Assembly (NCBI GenBank): GCA_007130825.1
Contig: SLRT01000079.1
Location: 1 to 38,644, forward strand
DNA: 38,644 nt
Source: Syntrophomonadaceae bacterium
GTDB taxonomy: Bacteria; Bacillota; Dethiobacteria; DTU022
Direction of reading: 5' to 3'
A program made the position numbers and the translations under genes. How positions within the stretch are numbered: the stretch's first letter is position 1; the number at the start of each line of letters is the position of its first letter. Shown here one piece after another: positions 16,079 through 22,772 of this stretch. The notes beneath the pieces are model-generated. The model worked only from the letters and a program-made list of their open reading frames with translations, had not been told where the DNA came from and did no database searches.

Positions 16079-17267
16079 TGTCATTTCCCTCCTTAAGATG
16101 CTGGTGGTAAAGCGGTGACATATTTCTCAGCAGTCCTGAAACCTGGCCCAGATTTTCGGTAATGTATGGTATGTCTTCTTTACTGCTCTCTTTGCCCAGG
16201 CTTAAAAGTAAAGATCCCTGGGCCAGTTCCGGGGGTAAGCCGAGCGCTCCCAGGACGTGGGAAGATTTTAAAGCCTGTGAAGTGCAGGAAGATCCGCTTG
16301 AAACATAAATACCGGCCATGTTCAGGCGCATCAGCAGGGCCTCTCCCTCGACAAATTCAACGGAAATATTAAGGTTACGGGGCAGGCGCTTTTCAGGGTG
16401 CCCGTTCAAATGCAAATGAGGTATCTCTTTAAACAAACCAGCCTTAAGCTGATCCCTGATTGCCGACACTCTTTGCGACCTTTCATCTAGCGATTGATAA
16501 GCCAGCCTGGCTGCTTCTCCCAGGCCAACAATAGCCGGCACATTTTCGGTTCCGGCCCGTAAGCCTTTTTCCTGGATACCGCCTTCGATTAAAGGACGCA
16601 GGCGTATACCGCGGCGCACAAACAGGGCAGCAGCTCCTTTCGGACCGTAAAACTGGTCGGCGGCCAGGCTTAACATATCAACACCTGTTTTTTTTACGTC
16701 AAGTGGAATCCAGCCGGCGGCTGCAGCAGCATCGGTGTGAAAAGGAATTTCATTTTCGTGGGCCACAGAGATCAGTTTTTCAACCGGTTGAATGGTTCCG
16801 ATTTCCGGGTTGGCTGTCTGTATGGAAATAAGGATGGTTTGATCGGTAATCGCAGCCGCCAATTGTGCAGGATCAACAGTCCCATGACGATCAACCGGAA
16901 GCAGGGTAACCTCGAAACCTTCTTTTTGCAGGCTCTTGAGCTGATTTAGAACTGAGAAATGCTCGATTGAAGAAGATATAATATGGTTACCTTTCTTCTT
17001 ATTTGCCGCAACCAGCCCTTTAAGGGCCAGATTGTTCGCTTCTGAAGCGGAAGCGGTAAATATAATTTGTTTTTCATCAACTCCTTCAGCCCCAATGAGG
17101 AGACCCACTTTTTCACGGGCCTCTTCCAGGGCCCGCCTTGGCGTTTCACCAAGAGCATGGCCGCTTGATGGATTGCCGTAATGTTCAGTAAAAAAAGGAA
17201 TCATCGCCTGCAATACACCCTGATCTACCGGTGCAGCTGCTGTATAATCTAAATTAATCGTTTTCAT
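16062..17267 (-). CDS. iscS: IscS/NifS-like protein lacking the PLP-binding lysine
   Basis: Fold-type I aminotransferase-like protein of the cysteine desulfurase family, 401 residues, partner of IscU. The family framework is clear: YGNPSSGH, ASASEANNLALKG, H103 in IEHFSVL, D179 in HTDAA, RAGTENVPAIVGLGEA, and Cys328 in SSGSSCTS. However, the motif normally written S-x-H-K-F/I-YGPKG reads LSLAADQFYGPKG: Gln205 occupies the place of the Schiff-base lysine and Asp204 that of the His. ANNEIG is ANPEIG, and DAAQA is DAAAA. Classical desulfurase chemistry is therefore doubtful. It may serve as a structural or sulfide-handling partner of IscU, as I recall for reduced 'minimal' ISC systems of anaerobes. 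The ATG at 17267 follows AAAGGG. Confidence 0.9.
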   Translation of the reverse strand: MKTINLDYTAAAPVDQGVLQAMIPFFTEHYGNPSSGHALGETPRRALEEAREKVGLLIGAEGVDEKQIIFTASASEANNLALKGLVAANKKKGNHIISSSIEHFSVLNQLKSLQKEGFEVTLLPVDRHGTVDPAQLAAAITDQTILISIQTANPEIGTIQPVEKLISVAHENEIPFHTDAAAAAGWIPLDVKKTGVDMLSLAADQFYGPKGAAALFVRRGIRLRPLIEGGIQEKGLRAGTENVPAIVGLGEAARLAYQSLDERSQRVSAIRDQLKAGLFKEIPHLHLNGHPEKRLPRNLNISVEFVEGEALLMRLNMAGIYVSSGSSCTSQALKSSHVLGALGLPPELAQGSLLLSLGKESSKEDIPYITENLGQVSGLLRNMSPLYHQHLKEGNDNARVQ

Positions 17268-17325
17268 AAAAAACATCCCTTTCCATTGTTCATATCTTGA
17301 CTTAATCAAGGTTTTATTCTATAAT

Positions 17326-17364
17326 TACTATCATAATAATAGTATATAAATAGCGCTTTGTCAA
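17326..17364 (-). promoter_or_regulatory. iscS operon promoter with overlapping palindrome
   Basis: On the minus strand TTGACA (17364-17359), a 17-base spacer and TATTAT (17341-17336) make a strong sigma-A promoter about 65 bases before the iscS-like start. A palindrome with arms TACTAT (17326-17331) and ATAGTA (17339-17344) covers the -10, as expected for a repressor operator. No Rrf2/IscR gene is adjacent, so the regulator is unknown. Confidence 0.78.
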
Positions 17365-17460
17365 CCTCTTATTTGTTAGAGGAAACAAGACAGTCTTCGT
17401 AGAAATAGGAATTTACGCTTACGCGTAATAATAAACCATATTATAAATAAGGAGAGATTG

Positions 17461-17961
17461 ATGATGAAAACAAAAGAAAACCTGATGGCCGCCTTTGCCG
17501 GTGAATCGCAGGCCAACCGCAAGTACCTGGCCTTTGCCCGGAAAGCTGAAAAAGACGGATACAAAAATGTCGGCCGGTTATTTCAAGCTGTCGCTGAGGC
17601 AGAAACCATTCATGCCCTGAAACATTTTGAAATAGCAGAACAGGTAGGCTCTACAAGCGACAACCTCGAGGCGGCAGCCGCAGGCGAACATTATGAATTC
17701 AGTGAGATGTACCCTGAATTTATTGAAGCGGCAAAAAAAGAGGGCCAGGATAAAGCGCTGCAAACTTTCGAGTATGCCAATGCCGCCGAAAAAGTACACG
17801 GCGGGATCTTCAGGGAATTAAAAGAAAAAGTGGCGGCAGGCTCCGATGCCGAAGAAAAAGTAATCCACTTATGCCCGGTTTGTGGTTGGGTCGGCATGGA
17901 ACCGGCTCCCGATCAGTGTCCGATCTGCAATACTGCCAAAAAAGCTTTTAAACAATTCTAA
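17461..17961 (+). CDS. rbr: Rubrerythrin
   Basis: Non-haem diiron peroxidase that removes H2O2 in anaerobes using electrons from rubredoxin-like centres. The ferritin-like domain shows the paired carboxylate motifs (FAGESQANRKYLAFARKAE, AEAETIHALKH, FEYANAAEKVHGGIF). A C-terminal rubredoxin domain follows with HLCPVCGWVG and DQCPICNTAKKAF, giving four Cys ligands. About 166 residues is the short form common in Clostridia. Two adjacent ATGs (17461, 17464) follow GGAGAG; either could be used. It is divergent from the iscS operon, and its stop is only 23 bases from the end of the converging DUF1722 gene. Confidence 0.95.
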   Translation: MMKTKENLMAAFAGESQANRKYLAFARKAEKDGYKNVGRLFQAVAEAETIHALKHFEIAEQVGSTSDNLEAAAAGEHYEFSEMYPEFIEAAKKEGQDKALQTFEYANAAEKVHGGIFRELKEKVAAGSDAEEKVIHLCPVCGWVGMEPAPDQCPICNTAKKAFKQF

Positions 17962-17984
17962 TGATCGATAAGGAGCAAGAACGG

Positions 17985-18704
17985 CTAGTATTGATCTGTG
18001 AAGTCGGCAAATATTGTCGAATGCAGAAGGTATGAGCAATTATACTTCCGGGCCAGACCGTATATAAACGGGACCAGGGCCGGGAGCTGTTCAGATTTAA
18101 GTTTTAAGTATGTTTCTTTTTCAGCTTCCGAGGCTTCTTTTTTAAAATAACCCCAGAGGTGATCAACTACGTTGGTCAGAGCCGGCACAAAAACCGGCTT
18201 TCCCATGATCTCTAAAATCTGCCCGATAAGATGCCCCTCTTCTTCAAGGGGGCATCTTTCTTTTAAGCGTAAATGCGCCTGGATATCCTTATAGTGGTTG
18301 TAACCGCGGGCCATGACTGAATACTTGTGGTGTGCCCAGAATTCAAAGGCATTTTTAGGCAGGGGTATGCGTCCGGCCCGGTTTCTTTCCCGGTATTTTT
18401 GTTTGAGAATATTTATTTGCTCCACGGGAGTATCAACATAGACCAATGCCGGGGCCGGATCATTATCCCTGCAGGCTGCAAGTGGGCTGGCATGGTTGTA
18501 ACTTCGCAGTTTTATCTCTAAAACATTCAAATCGTGCCTGCGTTTCAGGCAATTAAGCTTACCTTTCCAGCGCCGTGTTTCAGGATGTGCCGCATAACCT
18601 TTCTTTTCCCCTCCGATAATATTGGCCAGGGCATGGATCTCAGCATGTTGGCCGAACAGATTTTGTCTTGAAAGGTAGCCCGGATGTATATCCCAAACAC
18701 GCAC
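17985..18704 (-). CDS. Pyrimidine-dimer glycosylase-like domain fused to DUF1722 (YbgA)
   Basis: Two-domain cytosolic protein of 239 residues. Residues 1-75 (MRVWDIHPGYLSRQNL ... KKGYAAHPETRRWKGK) resemble the pyrimidine dimer DNA glycosylase (Pyr_excise) family. Residues about 110-235 (FEFWAHHKYSVMARGYNHYKDI ... VVDHLWGYFKKEASEAEKE ... LVPFIYGLARKY) match DUF1722, which in other bacteria is attached to photolyase-linked genes. The combination points to repair of UV-type lesions, but this is inference. The start is a GTG at 18704 about 10 bases after AAAGGA. Convergent with rubrerythrin, divergent from rubredoxin. Confidence 0.72.
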   Translation of the reverse strand: MRVWDIHPGYLSRQNLFGQHAEIHALANIIGGEKKGYAAHPETRRWKGKLNCLKRRHDLNVLEIKLRSYNHASPLAACRDNDPAPALVYVDTPVEQINILKQKYRERNRAGRIPLPKNAFEFWAHHKYSVMARGYNHYKDIQAHLRLKERCPLEEEGHLIGQILEIMGKPVFVPALTNVVDHLWGYFKKEASEAEKETYLKLKSEQLPALVPFIYGLARKYNCSYLLHSTIFADFTDQY

Positions 18705-18800
18705 AAAAAACCATTCCTTTCAGATCAACAGTGCCCGGTTGTTTAATAATAACGCTAAAGCTTGAAAAAGTGTAACACTAAAAACGTTTAAATTAAACAT

Positions 18801-18862
18801 TTGACGACAAAACAGGTTTAGGCTATTATGCTTATAAGCCCGCCCGGAGCGGGGCGATAGCC
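18801..18862 (+). promoter_or_regulatory. Rubredoxin promoter and structured leader
   Basis: TTGACG (18801-18806), a 17-base spacer and TATTAT (18824-18829) form a strong promoter. Around and after the -10 lie an inverted repeat GGCTAT/ATAGCC (18821-18826/18857-18862) and an inner GC-rich stem CCCGC/GCGGG, so the transcript start region could fold or bind a regulator. The ribosome site AAAGGAGG follows at about 18877. Confidence 0.75.
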
Positions 18863-18892
18863 AACAATCAAAACCAAAGGAGGAATTATTTT

Positions 18893-19063
18893 ATGCAAAG
18901 TTACATGTGTGAACTCTGCGATTATACGTACGAACCGAAAAATGGAGATCCCGAAAATGGCGTGGCTCCCGGAACCGCCTTTGAAGATTTGCCTGATGAA
19001 TGGAAATGCCCGGTTTGCGGCGCTGATAAAGACGAATTTCAGGCTGTGCCGGATACTGCCTAA
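18893..19063 (+). CDS. rub: Rubredoxin
   Basis: Small electron carrier of 56 residues with a single Fe(SCys)4 site: [12 protein letters not shown] and [13 protein letters not shown] supply the four ligands, and the spacing and the [11 protein letters not shown] segment are standard for rubredoxin. It likely reduces the nearby rubrerythrin and other oxygen-defence enzymes. A strong AGGAGG site lies 9-10 bases before the ATG. It is preceded by its own promoter and followed by a hairpin at 19158-19184. Confidence 0.96.
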   Translation: MQSYMCELCDYTYEPKNGDPENGVAPGTAFEDLPDEWKCPVCGADKDEFQAVPDTA

Positions 19064-19157
19064 ACTAAAAAACCAAAATTGAAGCGACCGGATTGATTGA
19101 AAATGCGCCTCCAGCTTAAAACTAACCGGCGAACACGCACCACCAAACAATATAAAA

Positions 19158-19184
19158 GGGACAGGACTATATTTCTCCTGTCCC
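19158..19184 (+). terminator. 9-bp hairpin downstream of rubredoxin
   Basis: GGGACAGGA (19158-19166) pairs perfectly with TCCTGTCCC (19176-19184). The + side lacks a clean T run; on the minus strand the stem is followed by TTTTATATTG. It may end transcription from the selenoprotein side, from rubredoxin, or both. Confidence 0.55.
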
Positions 19185-19218
19185 CGCTAATTTCATAAAA
19201 GTTTTTGCTTCACATCCC

Positions 19219-19299
19219 AACCTGGACAAGCCAGTACCATAAAGTTGGATTTGAAAATGACCCCTGCTAAACGTAGTGTACATTTGCGTTCGCGGGATC
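19219..19299 (-). repeat. 81-bp dispersed repeat, copy 1
   Basis: Read on the minus strand from GATCCCGCGAAC to GTCCAGGTT, this segment matches 28205-28285 on the plus strand without gaps at 65 of 81 positions (about 80%). The best blocks are GATCCCGCGAAC, TTTAGCAGGG, CCAACTTTATGGT and GTCCAGG. The differences do not favour third codon positions in the open frame, so it is not conserved as protein. It lies about 50 bases after the stop of the selenoprotein gene, in the same direction. Confidence 0.8.
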
Positions 19300-19346
19300 T
19301 TTTAAAAAAGTACTGCCAAAAATGCGCAGCACTTCAGGTTAAGGGC

Positions 19347-19619
19347 TTAAAGCTCTTTAACAACAAAGCCTCCAAAAATCCAAAAACCGACCCAGTTTAT
19401 GGAGAACGTTTTGCCATACATTTCGTTACGGACATAGAAGGGTATACCCTCTACTTCTGTTTTCTGATAATTTTCTTCTTCTTCTGGTTTACCTGCTTTC
19501 ACGGCAGGGGTTACAACTGAACTCCCTCACCCACCGCGGCAAACGAGGTAAAGGGTATACGCCCTGGAACCGTTCTTCATTTTTTCCAGGGCAGCAGGCT
19601 TAATTTTTAATCTGGCCAT
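19347..19619 (-). CDS. CC/Se-motif family selenoprotein (UGA read as selenocysteine)
   Basis: On the minus strand an ATG at 19619, with a perfect AAAGGAGGT site 6 bases upstream, opens a frame that meets TGA at codon 31 (19529-19527). It then continues uninterrupted to TAA at 19349-19347, 90 codons in all. The product reads LVCRGG-U-GSSVVTPAVKAGKP, then VEGIPFYV and a hydrophobic end VGFWIFGGFVV. This layout (Cys/Sec in a Gly-rich turn, a GKP-x5-Y motif, a beta-rich C-terminus ending GFWIF) is the one I recall for the small 'CC/Se motif family (seleno)protein' of anaerobes, of unknown function. A hairpin follows the UGA at the right distance for a bacterial SECIS. The extended -10 promoter at 19684-19679 supports an independent gene. 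Reading stops at residue 30 if Sec is not inserted. Confidence 0.82.
19492..19508 (-). promoter_or_regulatory. Bacterial SECIS-like hairpin
   Basis: On the minus strand, 18 bases after the in-frame UGA, CCUGC pairs with GCAGG around the loop CGUGAAA. The stem size, the GU near the 5' side of the apical loop and the 23-base distance from UGA to loop fit the loose consensus of bacterial selenocysteine insertion elements. Confidence 0.65.
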
Positions 19620-19678
19620 TTAAGGACCTCCTTTGCCAGCCTGATATTCTGACTGGACATTTGTTAATAATCATTCCT

Positions 19679-19687
19679 ATTATAACA
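19679..19687 (-). promoter_or_regulatory. Extended -10 promoter of the selenoprotein gene
   Basis: TGTTATAAT on the minus strand, about 60 bases before the start codon, without an obvious -35. The rest of the 19620-19994 gap contains a CCCTGG/CCAGGG hairpin (19722-19742) and the direct repeats described separately; nothing else was recognised. Confidence 0.55.
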
Positions 19688-19740
19688 CATTTAGGAGGAG
19701 GGGAGGGGAAACGCCACCAGACCCTGGCACCGTGATCCAG

Positions 19741-19824
19741 GGTAAGATCCTCATATGATTGATCCGTTACTCTTCGGTAAGATTTTTATATGATTTGACA
19801 CGTATATGGCAGTTAGGTTTTTAT
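19741..19824 (+). promoter_or_regulatory. Imperfect direct repeats and possible glycerate kinase promoter
   Basis: GGTAAGATCCTCATATGATT (from 19741) recurs 35 bases later as GGTAAGATTTTTATATGATT (from 19776). The second repeat runs into TTGACA (19795-19800), and TTTTAT lies 18 bases beyond it. This could be a promoter with upstream activator sites for the glycerate kinase gene. The -10 is weak. Confidence 0.4.
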
Positions 19825-19994
19825 CTCCCTGCTTCCTCCCTCCACCTTCCGCTAAAGATGCAGGATTGCCGGCAAGGCCGTAGAATTATAGATTAACAGC
19901 AGGGCACCGGTTTACCCTTCTCCGCTAATGTCCGTGAAGTAATTTTTGCTGCTGCGCAGCCCAGGCCCGGCGCCACCGATGGAGGTTTAAAGAA

Positions 19995-21134
19995 ATGTCT
20001 TTTATTATCGCCCCCGATAAGTTTAAAGGAAGCATGTCAGCTTTCGAAGCCGCAGAATCTATCGCCAGGGGAATTAAGGCGGTACTTCCAGAATCAGAGC
20101 TGTTCCTGTTACCTCTTTCCGACGGAGGAGAAGGTTTAATCGATTCTTTGACCGGCAAAGCAGAAAGCTTTATAAAAAAAATAACCGTGACCGGACCCCT
20201 CGGCAAACCGGTTGAAGCCCGCCTTGGCATCATCGATCAAGGCAGTACAGCGGTAATTGAAATGGCCGCCGCATCAGGGCTTTTGCTGGTTCCGGAAGCA
20301 GAACGAGATCCTTCAATGACGACCACTTACGGCACCGGGGAACTAATTAAATCTGCTCTTGATCAGGGCTGTAAAAAATTAATCATCGGTATCGGCGGCA
20401 GCGCTACCAACGACGGCGGAGCGGGTATGGCCCAGGCCCTGGGAGCAGAACTTCTGGATCAGTCCGGCCGGCCGCTTGGTTTTGGTGGCGCCGATCTTCT
20501 CCGGCTTGATGAAATTAATATTTCCAACCTTGATTCACGCCTGCCTGAAGTCGAGGTGCTGGCCGCCTGCGATGTCGACAATCCCCTCACCGGTCCCCGG
20601 GGAGCTTCCTTCGTTTACGGCCCGCAAAAAGGAGCCTCTGCTGCTATAGCCGCAAAGCTTGACCGGGCCTTAAAAAAATATGCCCGGGTAATTAAAAAAG
20701 ACCTCGGGCTTGATGTAGACAATATACCGGGCTCCGGCGCGGCAGGGGGGCTGGGAGCGGGTTTGCTCGCCTTTTTACAGGCTAAACTTTGCCCCGGAAT
20801 AGAACTGGTCCTGGATGGTTTAAATCTAGAGCAATACCTGCCGAATTGCGACCTGCTGATAACCGGTGAAGGTAAGCTTGACGCTCAGTCAGCTTACGGT
20901 AAAGCCCCGGTGGGAGTGGCCAGAAAAGCCGGTGATTTTTATGTTCCGGTTATCGCCCTGGCCGGCAGCTTAGAGGGAAACCTTGATATTTTTCACCGTG
21001 AAGGAATAAACGCCTGCTTTTGTATCGCTGACGGCCCACTTTCCCTGCAGGAATCAATATCACGGGGATCTCAACTGCTCGAAACAAAAACAGCTGAGCT
21101 GTTCCGCCTGTGGAAGCTAACTCAAACTGTTTAA
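19995..21134 (+). CDS. glxK: Glycerate kinase (GlxK/GarK family)
   Basis: Phosphorylates D-glycerate, usually to 2-phosphoglycerate in this family, feeding serine, glyoxylate or sugar-acid breakdown into glycolysis. The 379 residues match the GarK-type two-domain kinase: PDKFKGSMSAFEAAESIARG, LPLSDGGEG, TGPLGKPVEARLG, IGGSATNDGGAGMAQALGA, CDVDNPLTGPRGA, PGSGAAGGLGAGLLAFL and LITGEGKLDAQSAYGKAPVGVA are all in order. The ATG at 19995 follows GGAGG. It appears monocistronic; the next gene converges from the other strand only 12 bases away. No glycerate-forming enzymes are in the window. Confidence 0.95.
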   Translation: MSFIIAPDKFKGSMSAFEAAESIARGIKAVLPESELFLLPLSDGGEGLIDSLTGKAESFIKKITVTGPLGKPVEARLGIIDQGSTAVIEMAAASGLLLVPEAERDPSMTTTYGTGELIKSALDQGCKKLIIGIGGSATNDGGAGMAQALGAELLDQSGRPLGFGGADLLRLDEINISNLDSRLPEVEVLAACDVDNPLTGPRGASFVYGPQKGASAAIAAKLDRALKKYARVIKKDLGLDVDNIPGSGAAGGLGAGLLAFLQAKLCPGIELVLDGLNLEQYLPNCDLLITGEGKLDAQSAYGKAPVGVARKAGDFYVPVIALAGSLEGNLDIFHREGINACFCIADGPLSLQESISRGSQLLETKTAELFRLWKLTQTV

Positions 21135-21146
21135 AGAACGATAAGT

Positions 21147-21737
21147 TTAATCGATAACAAAATGTTTTTCGCTCTCCACCTCTATTTCATAACTTTCCAA
21201 CACGGTTTCATTTTCTATGCCAATAGCCAGTACGTCATAAGTATCCGGATCAGCGAAAAAGAACCTGCTGATCCCGGCCGGTATAACTTCTCCGCCGAGC
21301 CAGTCCTCTCCCCAGTCTTCACTTTCGGTTGGGGATAAATAAAACCGGCCTATATCTGTCTCCGTATCATTGGTAACTAAAATGGGATACTCGCCTTCCA
21401 CGCCGATTTCCAATCTATAATCCTCACTTATCTCCCTGGCTGCAGGAAGAACGTAATAATCATAAGTCATCGGGATTACGGTGTAAGTTTCTTGCGGTAA
21501 CACGAAAGAAACTTCTTCGCCGGGTTCAATTACTTCATCATCAAGCATATCTTCACCCCACTCATCAAGGCCGGGGCCGTAGAATAAAGCAAAAGCAATT
21601 GTAATCTGATCGGTTTTATTGGCCAGTTCAATAGTGATTTCATCCTCATTAGCGGGTCCAGTCTGGTCATTACCACAGGCTCCGGCCCAGAGCAGAACAG
21701 AAACACATATACCTACCAGTAGCGTTTTCTTGACCAT
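21147..21737 (-). CDS. Putative lipoprotein with two related beta-rich repeats
   Basis: Secreted lipoprotein of 196 residues from the ATG at 21737 (GGAGG 6 bases upstream). A hydrophobic signal ends in WAGACGN, a plausible lipobox. The mature part is acidic and holds two related units: one with FYGPGLDEWGEDMLDDEVIEPG, the other with SPTESEDWGEDWLGGEVIPAG, each followed by a YTVI/YDVLAIG strand. This looks like an internal duplication of a small beta-sandwich-like domain. I do not recognise the family. No operon partner. A TGATATAAT extended -10 lies at 21831-21823 on the minus strand. Confidence 0.75.
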   Translation of the reverse strand: MVKKTLLVGICVSVLLWAGACGNDQTGPANEDEITIELANKTDQITIAFALFYGPGLDEWGEDMLDDEVIEPGEEVSFVLPQETYTVIPMTYDYYVLPAAREISEDYRLEIGVEGEYPILVTNDTETDIGRFYLSPTESEDWGEDWLGGEVIPAGISRFFFADPDTYDVLAIGIENETVLESYEIEVESEKHFVID

Positions 21738-21822
21738 AAACAACCTCCATTAGTCTTGTGTCGCAGCTGAAAGAACACAATCAACAACTCTAGAATTTAA
21801 TTCTCTTTTAAAACACGGTTCC

Positions 21823-21831
21823 ATTATATCA
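21823..21831 (-). promoter_or_regulatory. Extended -10 promoter of the duplicated-domain lipoprotein
   Basis: TGATATAAT on the minus strand about 90 bases before the ATG. It lies in the 319-base gap 21738-22056, which also holds the GNAT promoter; no other feature was recognised there. Confidence 0.45.
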
Positions 21832-21990
21832 TTGTCTTTTACCGGTATCACCAGCGTTACCTTTGTAATTTTATCATATATGCTTTTTTATTCAAGCCTT
21901 AAAACTATTCCAGAAAATGTTCAGTACAGTATACTCTTTAAGATAATAACCGGCAAGTTGTAAAAACATCTCTGAAATAGCGTTTGCAAG

Positions 21991-21999
21991 TGTTATAAT
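21991..21999 (+). promoter_or_regulatory. Extended -10 promoter of the GNAT gene
   Basis: TGTTATAAT at 21991-21999. A GGGAGG sequence follows at 22019-22024, but no ATG, GTG or TTG lies at normal distance from it; the first in-frame ATG is at 22057. Confidence 0.5.
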
Positions 22000-22056
22000 A
22001 AAAAAAAACTACTTTAGAGGGAGGAAACCGGCCCAGAATACCTGCCAGACAAGTCC

Positions 22057-22728
22057 ATGAACAAAATCAAGTTAACTGTTTTACCGCCAGCAAATTCGGA
22101 ACACCAAATAGATTTAACCCTGAATCAAGCCATGGATCAAACGGTGGAAGTTTTTCTTAATGCTTTTAAAGAAGAAGCTTTTACCAAAGCCCTGCTTGAT
22201 CTTAATCACCGCCCAAACTACGATTTATATTTCCAGGCGGTTAAATACAAGCTTTCTTTATACCGGGAAGTCGGCCACAAGGTGTTTGTAGCCAGCGAGG
22301 GCAAGAGTATTATCGGAACTTTCATCTTAAGGTCACCGCACGTCAGCACTCCTTTTGGTCTGCAGCTGCGCCGGCTTACCCCTCACCTGCCCACTTTTGC
22401 CCGGCTGATCCTAAAATACCTGCAGGCTGCCCACCTGTCCCAAGCCGTTAAACCGCCGGACAACCTGCCAATAAAACATTATGCCTTAGAAGGGCTGGCT
22501 GTGCATTCTACCTGTCAGGGCCAGGGAGTGGGCCGCATGATGCTTGAAAAAGCTGATCATGTCTGTTCTGAAGACAATACTGCTTCCGGAATCTATCTCT
22601 ACACAGGTGATGAAAAAAACAAAGAAATTTACAAGCATTTCGCATATAAAATTCTCGAAGCCCGGCCAACCCGTCTATTTAACGCTTACCACATGTTCAA
22701 ATATAACAATGCAAAAAATAAATATTAA
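22057..22728 (+). CDS. GNAT-family N-acetyltransferase
   Basis: Acetyl-CoA-dependent acyltransferase of 223 residues. The acetyl-CoA-binding motif A is clear: LEGLAVHSTCQGQGVGRMMLEKA (Q/R-x-x-G-x-G type), followed by GIYLYTGDEKNKEIYKHFAYKI, typical of motif B. The N-terminal third (EVFLNAFKEEAFTKALLDLN) is the usual acceptor-side region. Substrate unknown. The start is uncertain: the best ribosome site (GGGAGG, 22019) is 30 bases too far upstream of the ATG at 22057, so a non-standard start (e.g. CTG at 22042) is possible. A hairpin plus T5 terminator follows at 22773-22837. Confidence 0.82.
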   Translation: MNKIKLTVLPPANSEHQIDLTLNQAMDQTVEVFLNAFKEEAFTKALLDLNHRPNYDLYFQAVKYKLSLYREVGHKVFVASEGKSIIGTFILRSPHVSTPFGLQLRRLTPHLPTFARLILKYLQAAHLSQAVKPPDNLPIKHYALEGLAVHSTCQGQGVGRMMLEKADHVCSEDNTASGIYLYTGDEKNKEIYKHFAYKILEARPTRLFNAYHMFKYNNAKNKY

Positions 22729-22772
22729 AGCGGAAAAAAACATGGCCTGCCACTAAACCTGGACCACCTTTG

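Noticed and set aside
19245-19520. Plus-strand open frame of 91 codons
   Set aside because: It covers the 81-bp repeat and the antisense of the selenoprotein gene, has no ribosome site, and its hydrophobic tail is simply the complement of the GAA repeats in the minus-strand gene.
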